Source of the DNA: Rahnella laticis
GTDB lineage: Bacteria > Pseudomonadota > Gammaproteobacteria > Enterobacterales > Enterobacteriaceae
NCBI RefSeq assembly: GCF_015644585.1
Contig: NZ_JADOBI010000006.1
Coordinates: forward strand, 310,001 to 374,000
Direction: 5' to 3'
DNA length: 64,000 nt
A model generated the notes under the pieces. It made no database searches, had not been told where the DNA came from, and was given only the letters and a program-made list of their open reading frames with translations. Below are positions 8,097 through 16,734 of this stretch, piece after piece. The first letter of the stretch is position 1; every line of letters starts with the position of its first letter. Made by a program: the position numbers and the translations under genes.

Positions 8097-8345
8097 TTAG
8101 CTCCTGATTTTACGGTAGATAAACAGAACCACCAGCGCACCGATCACGGCGACAACGAAGCTGCCGAAGTTGAAACCGTCTACGCGGCCAAAGCCGAAGA
8201 AAGTACTGATATAGCCACCCACAACGGCACCGACAACACCCAGAACGACGGTCAGAATAAAACCGCCGCCGTCTTTGCCCGGCATGATCCACTTAGCCAG
8301 AATACCGGCGATCAGACCAAAGATAATCCAGGATAAAATTCCCAT
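8097..8345 (-). CDS. GlsB/YeaQ/YmgE family small membrane protein
   Basis: An 82-residue, almost entirely hydrophobic protein of the transglycosylase-associated (GlsB/YeaQ/YmgE) family. It has three membrane segments: MGILSWIIFGLIAGILAKWI, then FILTVVLGVVGAVVGGYIS, then FVVAVIGALVVLFIYRKI. Between the first two lies the family's conserved MPGKDGGGF loop. Members are stress-inducible inner-membrane proteins of unclear function. The gene stands alone on the minus strand behind a good GGAG site and shares a bidirectional terminator with the convergent LysR gene. Confidence 0.9.
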   Translation of the reverse strand: MGILSWIIFGLIAGILAKWIMPGKDGGGFILTVVLGVVGAVVGGYISTFFGFGRVDGFNFGSFVVAVIGALVVLFIYRKIRS

Positions 8346-8750
8346 TTTCGACTCCTCCGAATGAATTTCCGTTACCGTGAATATTGTTCAGCAAAGTCAG
8401 CCAAACAAAAGCAGAACAACTCAGGTTCTGCGAGCCGGATGTGTTTTCCACACAAACAGCCCTCTTCTTGCACTACGTCTAAAGTCTAGCACCGTTTGAA
8501 CAAAACCGCCCAAAATCAGCAGGAAGGGAGGAAACGCAGAGAAATCTAAGGCAGTTTCAGGCTGTGTCAGCACGAATGCGGTTTCGTCAGGCACCCGCAT
8601 CTGGACGTAAAATTGCGTAAAAAGTAGACCAAATTTTTTGAATGAGATACTCAAATCAATCCGTTTTTCATCTCCTGCCATCAGGCATATTATGCATCCA
8701 TCGAAAGGCAAACACCTTTCACTCACACAAACCTGAACGGAATACTTATC
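8346..8750. other. Intergenic region upstream of a divergent small-gene pair
   Basis: About 400 bases separate the divergent YeaQ-type and YhcN-type genes and should hold both promoters. I see no convincing gene. The 101-codon minus-strand frame at 8421-8726 has no family resemblance and an unlikely composition. No clear operator or RNA gene was recognised. Confidence 0.5.
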
Positions 8751-9008
8751 ATGAAAAACGTCAAAATTTTTGCTGTAGCTGCAACCCTTTCTCTGATTTC
8801 TTTCGGCAGCTTCGCGGCTCAGCAGATTACTCAGCCATCAGGCGACATGCAGAAAATCGGTGTGATTTCTGCCGCTAACTCCACCACCATCGGTGGCCTG
8901 GAAGCGAAATTGTCTCAGCAGGCAAAAGAAGCGGGTGCTTCTTCTTACCGCATCATCTCCGTAACCGGTAATAACAAACTGCACGCTGACGCTGAAATCT
9001 ACAAATAA
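8751..9008 (+). CDS. YhcN/BhsA-family (DUF1471) periplasmic protein
   Basis: An 85-residue exported protein. Residues 1-22 form a signal peptide (MKNVKIFAVAATLSLISFGSF with AA before the cleavage site). The mature part is a DUF1471 domain: MQKIGVISAANSTTIGGLEAKLSQQAKEAGASSYRIISV. Enterobacteria carry many paralogues (YhcN, BhsA, McbA, YdgH and others) tied to acid, peroxide or biofilm stress. The paralogue cannot be fixed from the sequence alone. A strong terminator follows. Confidence 0.88.
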   Translation: MKNVKIFAVAATLSLISFGSFAAQQITQPSGDMQKIGVISAANSTTIGGLEAKLSQQAKEAGASSYRIISVTGNNKLHADAEIYK

Positions 9009-9045
9009 TCGCCGCGCAGAACCGTAGCCCGATAAAACCCTCTTA

Positions 9046-9085
9046 AAAAGCCTGTGGAAGCGCATCTTCCACAGGCTTTTTGTTT
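9046..9085 (+). terminator. Rho-independent terminator after the YhcN-type gene
   Basis: Fifteen-base arms AAAAGCCTGTGGAAG (9046-9060) and CTTCCACAGGCTTTT (9066-9080), with a five-base loop and flanking A and T runs, form a strong and probably bidirectional terminator. Confidence 0.9.
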
Positions 9086-9179
9086 TTCTGCGACACCCTC
9101 TCATAATTTCTTTTACATGCTGATTGCATCTTACCTATTTTGTTAACTATTCTGGTTTTTTCGCTCATCAGGAAAAGCC

Positions 9180-9815
9180 ATGACCGTCACCGAATCCCTT
9201 ATTTCTTACGCGCTTGCCGCCGGCATTTTGACCCTCACGCCTGGCCTGGATACCGCATTAGTACTGCGTACCGCCGCCAGTCAGGGCAGTAAAAAAGCGC
9301 TGTCTTCAGCGTTCGGGATCAGTACCGGCTGTCTGGTCTGGGGCGCGATGGTCGCACTCGGGCTGGGCGCGGTACTTGCCGCCTCGGAAATCGCCTTCAA
9401 CGTGCTGAAATGGATTGGCGCCGCGTACCTTTGCTGGCTCGGGCTACAAATGTTGCTGAACCCGCGCAGTGAAATGAACATGGCCGCGCCGGAAAGTAGC
9501 AAAAAAGCGTTACGCATCGGCAATTCGCCGTTTATCAGAGGGTTATTTGGCAACATCCTGAACCCCAAAGTCGGTGTGTTTTACATCTCTTTCCTGCCGC
9601 AGTTTGTCGCCACCGGTTACCCGGTCGGTCCGTACATTTTTGGTCTGGCGGCCATGCACGCGGTCATCGGTACGTTGTGGTCGGTCACGATGATTTCCGC
9701 CACACGTCCGCTTTCTCGCTGGCTGCACCGTCCTGCAGTCGTCAGAACGCTGGATCGTCTCACCGGTACCGTTTTTATTGCTTTTGCAGTCCGACTCGCT
9801 ACGACCAAACGCTAA
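9180..9815 (+). CDS. LysE/RhtB-family amino-acid exporter
   Basis: A 211-residue inner-membrane protein with about six hydrophobic segments. It has the LysE/RhtB hallmarks: LTLTPGLDTALVLRTAASQGSKKALSSAFGISTGCLVW at the N-terminus and the FIRGLFGNILNPKVGVFYISFLPQF loop. Family members export amino acids or homoserine lactone-like compounds by proton antiport. It starts 18 bases before a GNAT acetyltransferase gene, so the two may be cotranscribed. The substrate is not predictable. Confidence 0.85.
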   Translation: MTVTESLISYALAAGILTLTPGLDTALVLRTAASQGSKKALSSAFGISTGCLVWGAMVALGLGAVLAASEIAFNVLKWIGAAYLCWLGLQMLLNPRSEMNMAAPESSKKALRIGNSPFIRGLFGNILNPKVGVFYISFLPQFVATGYPVGPYIFGLAAMHAVIGTLWSVTMISATRPLSRWLHRPAVVRTLDRLTGTVFIAFAVRLATTKR

Positions 9816-9833
9816 CGAAAAAGGAAGAATGTC

Positions 9834-10280
9834 ATGAAGACCCGACTCAGCCATGCCCCGACCGCAGAGGATCTCGATGAAATCAAAGCCGGTCTGCGCA
9901 GTTTCAACAGGAACTTCATTCCGCAGCCGAAATTTCGCGAGTTAGGGATTTTTGTTGAAGATGAAAATGGTCACAAACAGGCAGGAATTGTGGCTGAAAC
10001 CATCGGTAATTGGATGTATATCCAGATGCTGTGGGTCGATGAGTCATTGCGTGGGAAAGATGTGGGGACGCAGCTGATCCGCGAGGCCGAAGAAGAGGCG
10101 CAGGCGCGCGGCTGCCGGTATTCGCTGGTCGATACGTTTAGTTTTCAGGCGCGGCCTTTCTATGAACGCATGGGGTATGCGACGCAGATGACGCTGGAAG
10201 ATTACATCGCCGATTCGCGCGCACCGGAAAACGCGCCGTCCACGCATACCCGTTATTTTCTGACGAAGAAACTGCTCTGA
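9834..10280 (+). CDS. GNAT-family N-acetyltransferase
   Basis: A 148-residue single-domain acetyltransferase. The acetyl-CoA pyrophosphate loop is visible as ESLRGKDVGTQLIREAEEEA (residues about 72-92). It is followed by GCRYSLVDTFSFQARPFYERMGY, the usual beta5/alpha4 part of the fold. It lies 18 bases downstream of the LysE-type exporter behind an AAGGAAG site, suggesting an operon. The acceptor substrate is unknown. Confidence 0.85.
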   Translation: MKTRLSHAPTAEDLDEIKAGLRSFNRNFIPQPKFRELGIFVEDENGHKQAGIVAETIGNWMYIQMLWVDESLRGKDVGTQLIREAEEEAQARGCRYSLVDTFSFQARPFYERMGYATQMTLEDYIADSRAPENAPSTHTRYFLTKKLL

Positions 10281-10281
10281 C

Positions 10282-10318
10282 TTTTTCGCGCAGCAGGGAT
10301 TTTCCGCCTGCTGCGCGC
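10282..10318. terminator. Hairpin between convergent genes
   Basis: Perfect 10-bp arms GCGCAGCAGG (10288-10297) and CCTGCTGCGC (10307-10316) sit between the stops of the GNAT gene (+) and yfcF (-). No strong T run follows on either strand, so termination efficiency is uncertain. Confidence 0.5.
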
Positions 10319-10323
10319 CGTAT

Positions 10324-10956
10324 TTATTTCGCAGATAACGCTAACCACTCTGAAACCGATGCACGCTGCCATTGGGCTTTCGCGTAAGCCGCCAGTTTTT
10401 CCGGCATCGCATCGCCGTTCAGGTACAGGCGGTTAAGCATCAGTGCCAGATCCACATCCGCAATACTCCATTCGCCAAACAAATGCTCTTTGTCTCCCAG
10501 CAAACGTTCTGCCGCCGCATACAATTTTTCGGCAGCCTGCTCTGCGCGGGCGGAAAGCGCCGGGCGTTTCTCACCGGCAAACACGATTTCCGTCGTACGT
10601 TCTTCACGAATTGGCACCAGATCGCTGCGCAACCACGCCTGAACTTCACGGGCTTTGGCGCGATTTTCCGGATCGGCCGGATAAATGGCCGGAAACATCG
10701 GCGCGGGGAAAAGTTCTTCGACGTATTCATCAATCGCAGAGGATTCGGACAACACAAAGGTGCCGTTGATTAACGTCGGTACGCGGCGGGTGAGCGAAAT
10801 CGCCGAATAAGATTCTTTCAGGTTATCCGCCTGCGCCAGATCGACCGTTTCCAGCTCAAAAGGAATGCCTTTTTCGGTCAGCGCCACAAAAGCGGACATC
10901 ACGTAAGGGCTGAAATAATCGGCGTCGGAATACAAAATCAGCGAAGGCTGGCTCAT
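10324..10956 (-). CDS. yfcF: Glutathione S-transferase YfcF
   Basis: A 210-residue cytosolic glutathione transferase matching E. coli YfcF in length and text. The thioredoxin-like N-terminus carries LYSDADYFSPYVMSAFVALTEKG and the glutathione-site motif SESSAIDEY. The helical C-terminal domain includes QAWLRSDLVPIREERTTEIVFAG and LFGEWSIADVDLALMLNRL. I start at the ATG of MSQPSL because AGGAG lies eight bases upstream; a start seven codons earlier has no such site. The E. coli protein has been linked to peroxide resistance. Confidence 0.92.
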   Translation of the reverse strand: MSQPSLILYSDADYFSPYVMSAFVALTEKGIPFELETVDLAQADNLKESYSAISLTRRVPTLINGTFVLSESSAIDEYVEELFPAPMFPAIYPADPENRAKAREVQAWLRSDLVPIREERTTEIVFAGEKRPALSARAEQAAEKLYAAAERLLGDKEHLFGEWSIADVDLALMLNRLYLNGDAMPEKLAAYAKAQWQRASVSEWLALSAK

Positions 10957-11021
10957 GGCGAACTCCTGAAGAATCAAACGAAAGGATAAAAAACATAGCG
11001 TACAAACAGGGGGATGTCGTT

Positions 11022-11051
11022 AAAAAAGCCTTCACCCGGGCGGATGAAGGC
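11022..11051 (-). terminator. Rho-independent terminator of the dCache chemoreceptor gene
   Basis: On the minus strand, GCCTTCA and TGAAGGC arms (11051-11045 and 11034-11028) are followed by six T residues. It sits a few bases past the chemoreceptor stop at 11063. Confidence 0.85.
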
Positions 11052-11062
11052 GGTTAGAAAAC

Positions 11063-13066
11063 CTATCTCAGCCGGAACACCTGCACAATTTCGTTGAGGC
11101 GGCGGGCCTGTTCTTCCAGAGACGCTGACGCGGCGGACGCCTCCTGAACCAGCGCGGAGTTTTGCTGCGTCACACCGTCCATTTCGTGTACGGCCTGCGT
11201 CACCTGGCTGATCCCGCGCGACTGCTCGTCGGAAGCTGCGACAATTTCGCTCATGATATCGCGCACGTCGGTGACCGCTTTCATGATCTCTTTCATCGTT
11301 TCCCCGGCGCTTTTCACCAGCCCGACGCCGTGATCAACGCGGGACGTCGATTCCTCAATCAGGGCAGAAATCTCTTTTACGGCGTCGGCGCTGCGTTGCG
11401 CCAGACTGCGTACTTCAGACGCCACCACGGCAAATCCGCGCCCCTGTTCACCCGCGCGGGCGGCTTCTACCGCCGCATTCAGCGCCAGAATATTGGTCTG
11501 GAAAGCAATACCGTTGATGACCGTTGTGATGTCGCCAATTCGCCGCGAACTGTCGTCAATCGCGCTCATGACGCCGACAACGTCGGACATAATGCGATCG
11601 CCCTTTCCGGCAATTTCCGTGGCGTTTGCCGTCAGTTCTGTCGCCACATGCGCGTTATCGGCGTTCTGTTTTACCGTCGCCGTCAGTTGTTCCATGCTGG
11701 CGGCGGTTTCCTCCAGCGCGGCCGCCTGCTGCTCGGTTCGCGAAGCCAGATCGATATTCCCCGCGGCAATCTGCGACGCGCCGCTGCCGACCGCGTGGCT
11801 GGTCGAAATAATGTCGTTCACCACATGCCGCAGCTGCGCCTGCATGGTTTGCAGCGCAAAGAAGATGCTGCTGTGGTCTTTTTTCTGCGTGACGATCGGG
11901 TGCGTTAAGTCACCGTCGGCCACCGTCAGCGCGATTTTCGCCGCATCAGCAGGTTCGCCGCCCACCGGGCGCAAAACTTTGCGGGTAAAAATCACGCTCA
12001 GCACGGCAAACACCACCACGATGCTCAGCACCATCAGCACCAGCGCGTAATAAAGCTGACGCGTACTTTCTTTCATCACCGCTTTTACCGGCGCGACAAT
12101 GCCCAGCATCCACGGCGTGCCGGTATTGCCGATCTGAATCGGTACAAACTCGGCAAACGCGTTTTCGCCCAGCACCGGATCCGGCTGTTCACGGCTGGTC
12201 ATCTGCCCGGCCTGAATGCTTTTCAGCAACGGCGCATCGTTTTCAAGCTGGTGCGTCACCTGCTCTTTTTCAGGCGAAGAGATGAAATGGCCGGTCTGTG
12301 AGAACAACATTGCGTAGCCGGTTCCCTGATACGGTTTGATGCCGTTGACCAGCGTCTGCAAGGTTTGCAGCGAGAAATCCGCCGTTACCGAACCCAGAAA
12401 TTTTCCGTCCACGATGATCGGCACGGCAATGGACGTCAGCAACGTATCCACGCCGTTATACGGATAGCTGTACGGTTCCAGAATGACTTCTTTTTGCAGC
12501 TTTCGCGGCAGCAAATAGTAGTCGCCGCTGCCCGGCGTTTCGTAGTCGGTGAGATTGTGGAGCACGATATTTCCGCTGGTATCGCGGTCAACGTAGCGGA
12601 CATAACGCCCGTCGGGATCCTGCCCTTCTTTTGCGGCAAAATCGCCGTCTTTGCCGTCAAACGCGTCCGGCTCCCAGGCCAGTGACATCGATAAAAAATC
12701 CGGATGGCTTTTGAGCGCATTTTGTAACAGCGTATCGGCGAGTTTACGGTCGGTGTGCCCGGCTTCACGCAGGCTGATCATGCTCTGCACCAGGTCGCGC
12801 GCGGCATGCAGGGCCGTGTCGAGTTTCTGGCGGGCAAGATAGCCGTCGGTATTGGCGGTCTGCTGAAGATAACGGCGGGCGATGTCGCGCTGCTGTTCGG
12901 CGGACTGCCAGCTCAGCAATCCGACCGTAATGATATAGCCGAGACTTATCGTCAGAAGCCCGACAATCAGCATCAGCGTACGGGTACGCATGGTTTTTTT
13001 AGGAACAGTTTTCTGTGGTGCAACCCCAACTCCGGCTGCCGGTGAAAGCGCCTGCATCTGACTCAT
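11063..13066 (-). CDS. Methyl-accepting chemotaxis protein with dCache sensor
   Basis: A 667-residue chemoreceptor. A transmembrane helix at about residues 30-52 follows a basic N-terminus. A periplasmic double-Cache sensor follows at about 55-330, with [35 protein letters not shown] and [26 protein letters not shown] second helix (about 336-360), a HAMP segment ([19 protein letters not shown]) and the signalling domain complete it. The hairpin tip reads [34 protein letters not shown]. It ends EIVQVFRLR without the C-terminal NWETF-type CheR tether, so it probably relies on other receptors for methylation. dCache domains often bind amino acids; the ligand is unknown. A sigma-28-like promoter lies upstream. 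Confidence 0.93.
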   Translation of the reverse strand: MSQMQALSPAAGVGVAPQKTVPKKTMRTRTLMLIVGLLTISLGYIITVGLLSWQSAEQQRDIARRYLQQTANTDGYLARQKLDTALHAARDLVQSMISLREAGHTDRKLADTLLQNALKSHPDFLSMSLAWEPDAFDGKDGDFAAKEGQDPDGRYVRYVDRDTSGNIVLHNLTDYETPGSGDYYLLPRKLQKEVILEPYSYPYNGVDTLLTSIAVPIIVDGKFLGSVTADFSLQTLQTLVNGIKPYQGTGYAMLFSQTGHFISSPEKEQVTHQLENDAPLLKSIQAGQMTSREQPDPVLGENAFAEFVPIQIGNTGTPWMLGIVAPVKAVMKESTRQLYYALVLMVLSIVVVFAVLSVIFTRKVLRPVGGEPADAAKIALTVADGDLTHPIVTQKKDHSSIFFALQTMQAQLRHVVNDIISTSHAVGSGASQIAAGNIDLASRTEQQAAALEETAASMEQLTATVKQNADNAHVATELTANATEIAGKGDRIMSDVVGVMSAIDDSSRRIGDITTVINGIAFQTNILALNAAVEAARAGEQGRGFAVVASEVRSLAQRSADAVKEISALIEESTSRVDHGVGLVKSAGETMKEIMKAVTDVRDIMSEIVAASDEQSRGISQVTQAVHEMDGVTQQNSALVQEASAASASLEEQARRLNEIVQVFRLR

Positions 13067-13177
13067 AATTACCCCGGAACAGTCAACGTACTATGAAATT
13101 CACGATGAAAAAACGCGGATTATCTGTCCCTGATGTGTGCCCCCTGAAGATAAGCAGGAATTCCCTTATCGCCTGAA

Positions 13178-13205
13178 TTATCGGCATCACAGGGGCGGGT
13201 CTTTA
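13178..13205 (-). promoter_or_regulatory. Sigma-28 (FliA)-like promoter for the dCache chemoreceptor
   Basis: On the minus strand, TAAA (13205-13202) and a perfect GCCGATAA (13185-13178) are separated by 16 bases; the usual spacing is 15. The leader to the chemoreceptor ATG at 13066 would be about 105 bases. Chemoreceptor genes are typical members of the flagellar class 3 regulon. Confidence 0.5.
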
Positions 13206-13314
13206 GCCAAAACGGTAAAAAACTGTCCCGCAAAGATAAACGTTCGCATCCTGCCGGTGTCTCCCTATACTGCTGTTATGTCGGCTGGCTCAGCACCTTG
13301 TTTGGGAAACTCCT

Positions 13315-13854
13315 ATGAAGTCATGGCTCTTACCGCTTTTGTTGCTTGTTCCGTTGTGCTCGCAGGCGGCATCTACCCCGAAAGAAATCAGAGCACGTTT
13401 CAGCCAGTTTAAGGTCGGGGATAAAACCATTTGCCTCGATGACGTGACCTACGCCAACAACAGCAAAATGAAGGTCATCGAGAATGGTTTTGTGGTGTCG
13501 AAGCGTAAAAATGCGCTGATTTACCAGAGTAATACGCTGTTTTTGCTGGGTAACGAAGTCACGGTGAACATCAAAGCCGTGATTGAAAGCAAGATGGGGA
13601 AGACGTCATTCTCTAACCAGTTCAAACAGGCCATGATTCAGGTCGAGGGAATGGATGACCCGGCGCGCGCCGGTGAGAAAGCCAAAATCATTAAGTCTTT
13701 CGAAGATGTTATTTCCGACAAGCACAATGAAACGCCGTACAGCTCGGTGGCGCTGACCGAAAAAGGCTACATCATCACTCAGGTTGAAAGCCATTCCACC
13801 ACCATCAGCGAATGTTATGTAACGCCGTATAAAAAGGCAGAAACTGCCCGATAA
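13315..13854 (+). CDS. Secreted protein of unknown function
   Basis: A 179-residue protein I do not recognise. Residues 1-18 form a clear signal peptide (MKSWLLPLLLLVPLCSQA, cleavage before ASTPKE), so the product is probably periplasmic. The mature part is basic, without membrane segments. It contains two cysteines (in KTICLDDVTY and SECYVTPYKK) that could form a disulfide joining its two ends. It starts behind a weak GGGAAAC site and is followed 11 bases later by a GNAT gene on the same strand. Its codon use looks like that of its neighbours. Confidence 0.75.
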   Translation: MKSWLLPLLLLVPLCSQAASTPKEIRARFSQFKVGDKTICLDDVTYANNSKMKVIENGFVVSKRKNALIYQSNTLFLLGNEVTVNIKAVIESKMGKTSFSNQFKQAMIQVEGMDDPARAGEKAKIIKSFEDVISDKHNETPYSSVALTEKGYIITQVESHSTTISECYVTPYKKAETAR

Positions 13855-13865
13855 ATCAGAGGGAA

Positions 13866-14339
13866 ATGATGACTGTTTTAGTACCGATGAGCGCTGCATT
13901 TTATGAAGAATTTGCAGAACTGCTGGCGAAAGATTACGCCGAAGAGAATGTGACCGCCGGGCTGTGGCTGCCGGATACGGCGCTGGAACGCGCGCGCAGC
14001 TCCACACAAAACGCGCTGCCGCAGGGCGTTGAAACACCGGATCACTATTTGTATGAAATCAGGCAGGAAGAACCCGGCGAAACCGTGGGATATCTGTGGT
14101 TTGCCAATATTGAACGCTACGGCGTACGCAGCGCTTTCGTGTATGAGCTGACGGTTTATCCGCAATTTCGTCGTCAGGGACATGCCATCGCGGCGTTCCG
14201 GCTGATGGAAGAACGCCTGCGCGAGCTGGGCAGCGTGGCGATTGAACTGAACGTTTTCGCCAGCAACCCCGGCGCGCAGGCACTTTATGCCAGCCTGGGT
14301 TATGTCACGACAAAAATGAATATGCGCAAACCGCTTTAG
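13866..14339 (+). CDS. GNAT-family N-acetyltransferase
   Basis: A 157-residue acetyltransferase. The central strand and pyrophosphate loop read FVYELTVYPQFRRQGHAIAAFRLMEERL (residues about 90-117), followed by IELNVFASNPGAQALYASLGY. This is the classical GNAT core and resembles toxin-detoxification or ribosomal-protein acetyltransferases. Start ATGATG is ambiguous by one codon; AGAGGGAA precedes it. It directly follows the secreted protein gene. Its stop codon overlaps the stop of the convergent acetyltransferase gene. The substrate is unknown. Confidence 0.87.
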   Translation: MMTVLVPMSAAFYEEFAELLAKDYAEENVTAGLWLPDTALERARSSTQNALPQGVETPDHYLYEIRQEEPGETVGYLWFANIERYGVRSAFVYELTVYPQFRRQGHAIAAFRLMEERLRELGSVAIELNVFASNPGAQALYASLGYVTTKMNMRKPL

Positions 14340-14788
14340 CGGATGTATTTCATAAAGTTAGTTGGTTTACCCACGCGGTCATAGAGCTGACGCGCGGTGT
14401 AATTGGTGGTCTGCGTCATCCAGTACACGTTGGCTTTTTCGTTTTTGTCGGCGTGTGCGTAGACCACTTCAATCAGTTTCTGCCCGATACCCAGTTTGCG
14501 CGCGGACTCATCGACGTATAAATCCTGCAAATACACCACCTGATTCATGTGCCAGCCGTGATCGTGATTCAGGCAATTCACCAGCCCGACCAGCCTCCCC
14601 TGATATTCCGCCACATAGCCAAACATGCCGTCATAGTCAGGATCCGACAACCGCCGGAACGTGAAATCAAACTGCGCCGGATCCAGCTCCGACTGGTAAA
14701 AGTCCAGATAACCGCGCCACAAATTTTCCCAACCTTCGCGGTCGGCAGGCGTTAACGGACGGATAACAACATCTTGCGGCTGGCTCAT
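14336..14788 (-). CDS. GNAT-family N-acetyltransferase
   Basis: A 150-residue acetyltransferase unlike the previous one in detail. It begins VVIRPLTPADREGWENLWRGYLDFY and carries VYLQDLYVDESARKLGIGQKLIEVVYAHA (residues about 85-113), the acetyl-CoA binding loop. It then has VYWMTQTTNYTARQLYDRVG. An AGGAGAATG site precedes the start. Family homologues are widespread in proteobacteria without known substrates. The gene is convergent with the preceding GNAT gene and the stop codons overlap (14336-14339). Confidence 0.87.
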   Translation of the reverse strand: MSQPQDVVIRPLTPADREGWENLWRGYLDFYQSELDPAQFDFTFRRLSDPDYDGMFGYVAEYQGRLVGLVNCLNHDHGWHMNQVVYLQDLYVDESARKLGIGQKLIEVVYAHADKNEKANVYWMTQTTNYTARQLYDRVGKPTNFMKYIR

Positions 14789-14816
14789 CGGTCATTCTCC
14801 TCGGTAAATGAAATCG

Positions 14817-15383
14817 TTACGGGCGGGACTGCGGATAATGTATCAGGTCGTGGAAACGCACGGAATGGTCACTGTTATTGCGGTATGCGTGCGCACAATC
14901 CGCCGCAAACCGCAGCGCTTCACCGGCGCTGAGCGTGCGCGTGACGCCGTCCACCGTCAGCGTCAGTTCGCCCTCAATCACAATGACATGTTCGATCACA
15001 CCCGCTTCGTGCGGCGAAGATTCACTGCATCCGCCGGGCTCGAGATCGATAACAAACATGTCCATTCGCAGCGTGGTATCGAACGGAAACAGCGGCACGA
15101 CGCGCATTCCCGAGGTGTCGCTGTTAAACGTGGTCAGCAAACCATGGCGGTGCAGCGCCGCAGACTGCGCGGGCGGCGTTTCGAGAAATTCGGAGAAAGA
15201 GACGTTCAGCCCGCTGGCGATTTTCCACAGCGTCGCCACGGTCGGGCTGGATTCGCCGCGTTCAATCTGGCCGAGCATCGCCTTGCTGACGCCGGTCTTT
15301 TCTGCCGTCTGGCTGAGGCTCCAGCCCCGTTCGCTGCGCACGGCTTTGAGCTGGCTGCCGATGTGGCGGGTGAGTTCCTGCAT
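14817..15383 (-). CDS. sutR: SutR/YdcN-like regulator (HTH plus cupin)
   Basis: A 188-residue two-domain regulator. An XRE-type helix-turn-helix spans about residues 8-62 (LKAVRSERGWSLSQTAEKTGVSKAMLGQIERGESSPTVATLWKIASGL). It is followed by a cupin sensor domain (about 105-180: VIEHVIVIEGELTLTVDGVTRTLSAGEALRFAADCAHAYRN). E. coli YdcN (SutR) has this arrangement and stands divergent to ydcO, exactly as here. The start follows an AGGAG site. Two identical palindromes in the divergent gap are its likely operators. In E. coli SutR has been linked to sulfur utilisation; the symbol is given by similarity and shared context. Confidence 0.8.
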   Translation of the reverse strand: MQELTRHIGSQLKAVRSERGWSLSQTAEKTGVSKAMLGQIERGESSPTVATLWKIASGLNVSFSEFLETPPAQSAALHRHGLLTTFNSDTSGMRVVPLFPFDTTLRMDMFVIDLEPGGCSESSPHEAGVIEHVIVIEGELTLTVDGVTRTLSAGEALRFAADCAHAYRNNSDHSVRFHDLIHYPQSRP

Positions 15384-15422
15384 CCTGACTCCTCTGGCAA
15401 TCGGATTTTTAACGATCGCAAT

Positions 15423-15440
15423 TGTGCGCTATAACGCACA
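15423..15440. promoter_or_regulatory. Operator copy 1 in the sutR-ydcO gap
   Basis: TGTGCGCTATAACGCACA has TGTGCG/CGCACA arms separated by six bases. An identical copy lies 39 bases away. The centre contains TATAAC, which could double as a -10 element, so bound regulator would block a promoter. Confidence 0.75.
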
Positions 15441-15461
15441 GTGATATCTTGAGCGCCACGA

Positions 15462-15479
15462 TGTGCGCTATAACGCACA
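15462..15479. promoter_or_regulatory. Operator copy 2 in the sutR-ydcO gap
   Basis: The same 18-base palindrome as at 15423. It ends 43 bases before the ydcO start codon, which suits repression of ydcO while the first copy sits nearer sutR. Assignment to the SutR-like protein is inferred from location. Confidence 0.75.
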
Positions 15480-15522
15480 ACAGCATAACGCCCGCGCCCG
15501 GTAACCAGAAGGATTTTTAACA

Positions 15523-16725
15523 ATGCCCTCGCGATTAAGCTTTCACGATTTGACGTTTTCGGCGGTTATCGCCGGATTTGTTGCCGTTCTGGTCGGTTAT
15601 ACCAGCTCAGCGGCGATCATCTTTCAGGCTGCCGAAGCCGCCGGTGCCAGCGTGTCGCAGATTGGGGGCTGGCTGAGTATGCTCGGGCTGGGAATGGGCG
15701 TGACGAGCATCGGTTTGTCGTTGTATTACCGCACGCCGGTGGTGACGGCGTGGTCGACGCCGGGCGCTGCGCTGCTGGTCACCAGCCTGCACGGCACAAC
15801 AATCAACGAAGCGATTGGCGTTTTTGTGTTTGCGACCGGGCTGATCCTGCTGTGCGGCGTGACCGGATTATTCGCCAGGCTGATGCAATATATTCCGCAG
15901 GCGCTTTCGGCCGCCATGCTCGGCGGGATTTTGCTGCGCTTCGGGCTGGATGCTTTTACCTCGCTGCACAGTAATTTCACACTGGCAGGCACGATGTGTC
16001 TGGTTTATCTGCTGGCGAAACGCGCCCTGCCGCGTTACGCGGTGGTTCTCGCCCTCGCCGCCGGGCTGGTGGTGGCCGGATTACAGGGCGATATTTCGCT
16101 GCACGGCCAGACCATGACGTTTGCCGCGCCGGCATTTGTGATGCCGCACTTTACGTGGTCTTCCATTATCGGCATCGGCATTCCGTTTTTCGTGGTGACC
16201 ATGGCGTCACAAAATGCGCCAGGTATCGCTACGCTGAAAGCCCACGGCTACCACCTGCCGGTTTCACCGCTGATTTCATGGACGGCGCTGACCGCGTTAG
16301 TTTTAGCCCCGTTCGGCGGTTTTACCGTCTGTATCGCCGCCATTACCGCCGCCATCTGCATGGGCGAAGATATCCACCCGGATCCGAAAAAGCGCTACAT
16401 GGCCGCCGTCGCCGCCGGGATTTTCTATCTGATTGCCGGTGTGTTTGGCGGTTCGATCGGCCTGGTGTTTACCGCGCTGCCTCCCGCGCTTATTCATACC
16501 ATCGCCGGGCTGGCGCTGCTCGGCACTATTGCCGGGAGTTTATACCGGGCGCTGGAAAATGAACGTCAGCGTGACGCAGCGATTATCACGTTTCTGATCA
16601 CCGCATCCGGCGTGACGCTGCTCGGCGTCGGCTCGGCGTTCTGGGGCTTAATTGGCGGCGTGATTACGCACCTGATCCTCAGCATTCCTGCGCGTAACAA
16701 GGCGCAACCGCCCGCGAAAGGTTGA
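15523..16725 (+). CDS. ydcO: BenE-family transporter YdcO
   Basis: A 400-residue inner-membrane transporter with about twelve hydrophobic segments. It is related to the benzoate/H+ symporter BenE. Characteristic segments are GFVAVLVGYTSSAAIIFQAA, the TPVVTAWSTPGAALL loop, FFVVTMASQNAPGIATLKAHGY and FGGFTVCIAAITAAICMGEDIHPDPKKRY. E. coli YdcO is similarly placed next to ydcN. Its natural substrate is not established and need not be benzoate. It is preceded by AGAAGGA and by two operator palindromes. Confidence 0.88.
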   Translation: MPSRLSFHDLTFSAVIAGFVAVLVGYTSSAAIIFQAAEAAGASVSQIGGWLSMLGLGMGVTSIGLSLYYRTPVVTAWSTPGAALLVTSLHGTTINEAIGVFVFATGLILLCGVTGLFARLMQYIPQALSAAMLGGILLRFGLDAFTSLHSNFTLAGTMCLVYLLAKRALPRYAVVLALAAGLVVAGLQGDISLHGQTMTFAAPAFVMPHFTWSSIIGIGIPFFVVTMASQNAPGIATLKAHGYHLPVSPLISWTALTALVLAPFGGFTVCIAAITAAICMGEDIHPDPKKRYMAAVAAGIFYLIAGVFGGSIGLVFTALPPALIHTIAGLALLGTIAGSLYRALENERQRDAAIITFLITASGVTLLGVGSAFWGLIGGVITHLILSIPARNKAQPPAKG

Positions 16726-16734
16726 GTCCGTTCA

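Noticed and set aside
8421-8726. 101-codon minus-strand open frame between two small stress genes
   Set aside because: No signal peptide, domain or family resemblance, no convincing ribosome-binding site, and it occupies the region expected to carry two divergent promoters.
14808-15434. 208-codon plus-strand open frame opposite the SutR-like gene
   Set aside because: It lies antisense to a well-supported HTH-cupin gene and its translation is arginine- and histidine-rich without family features.
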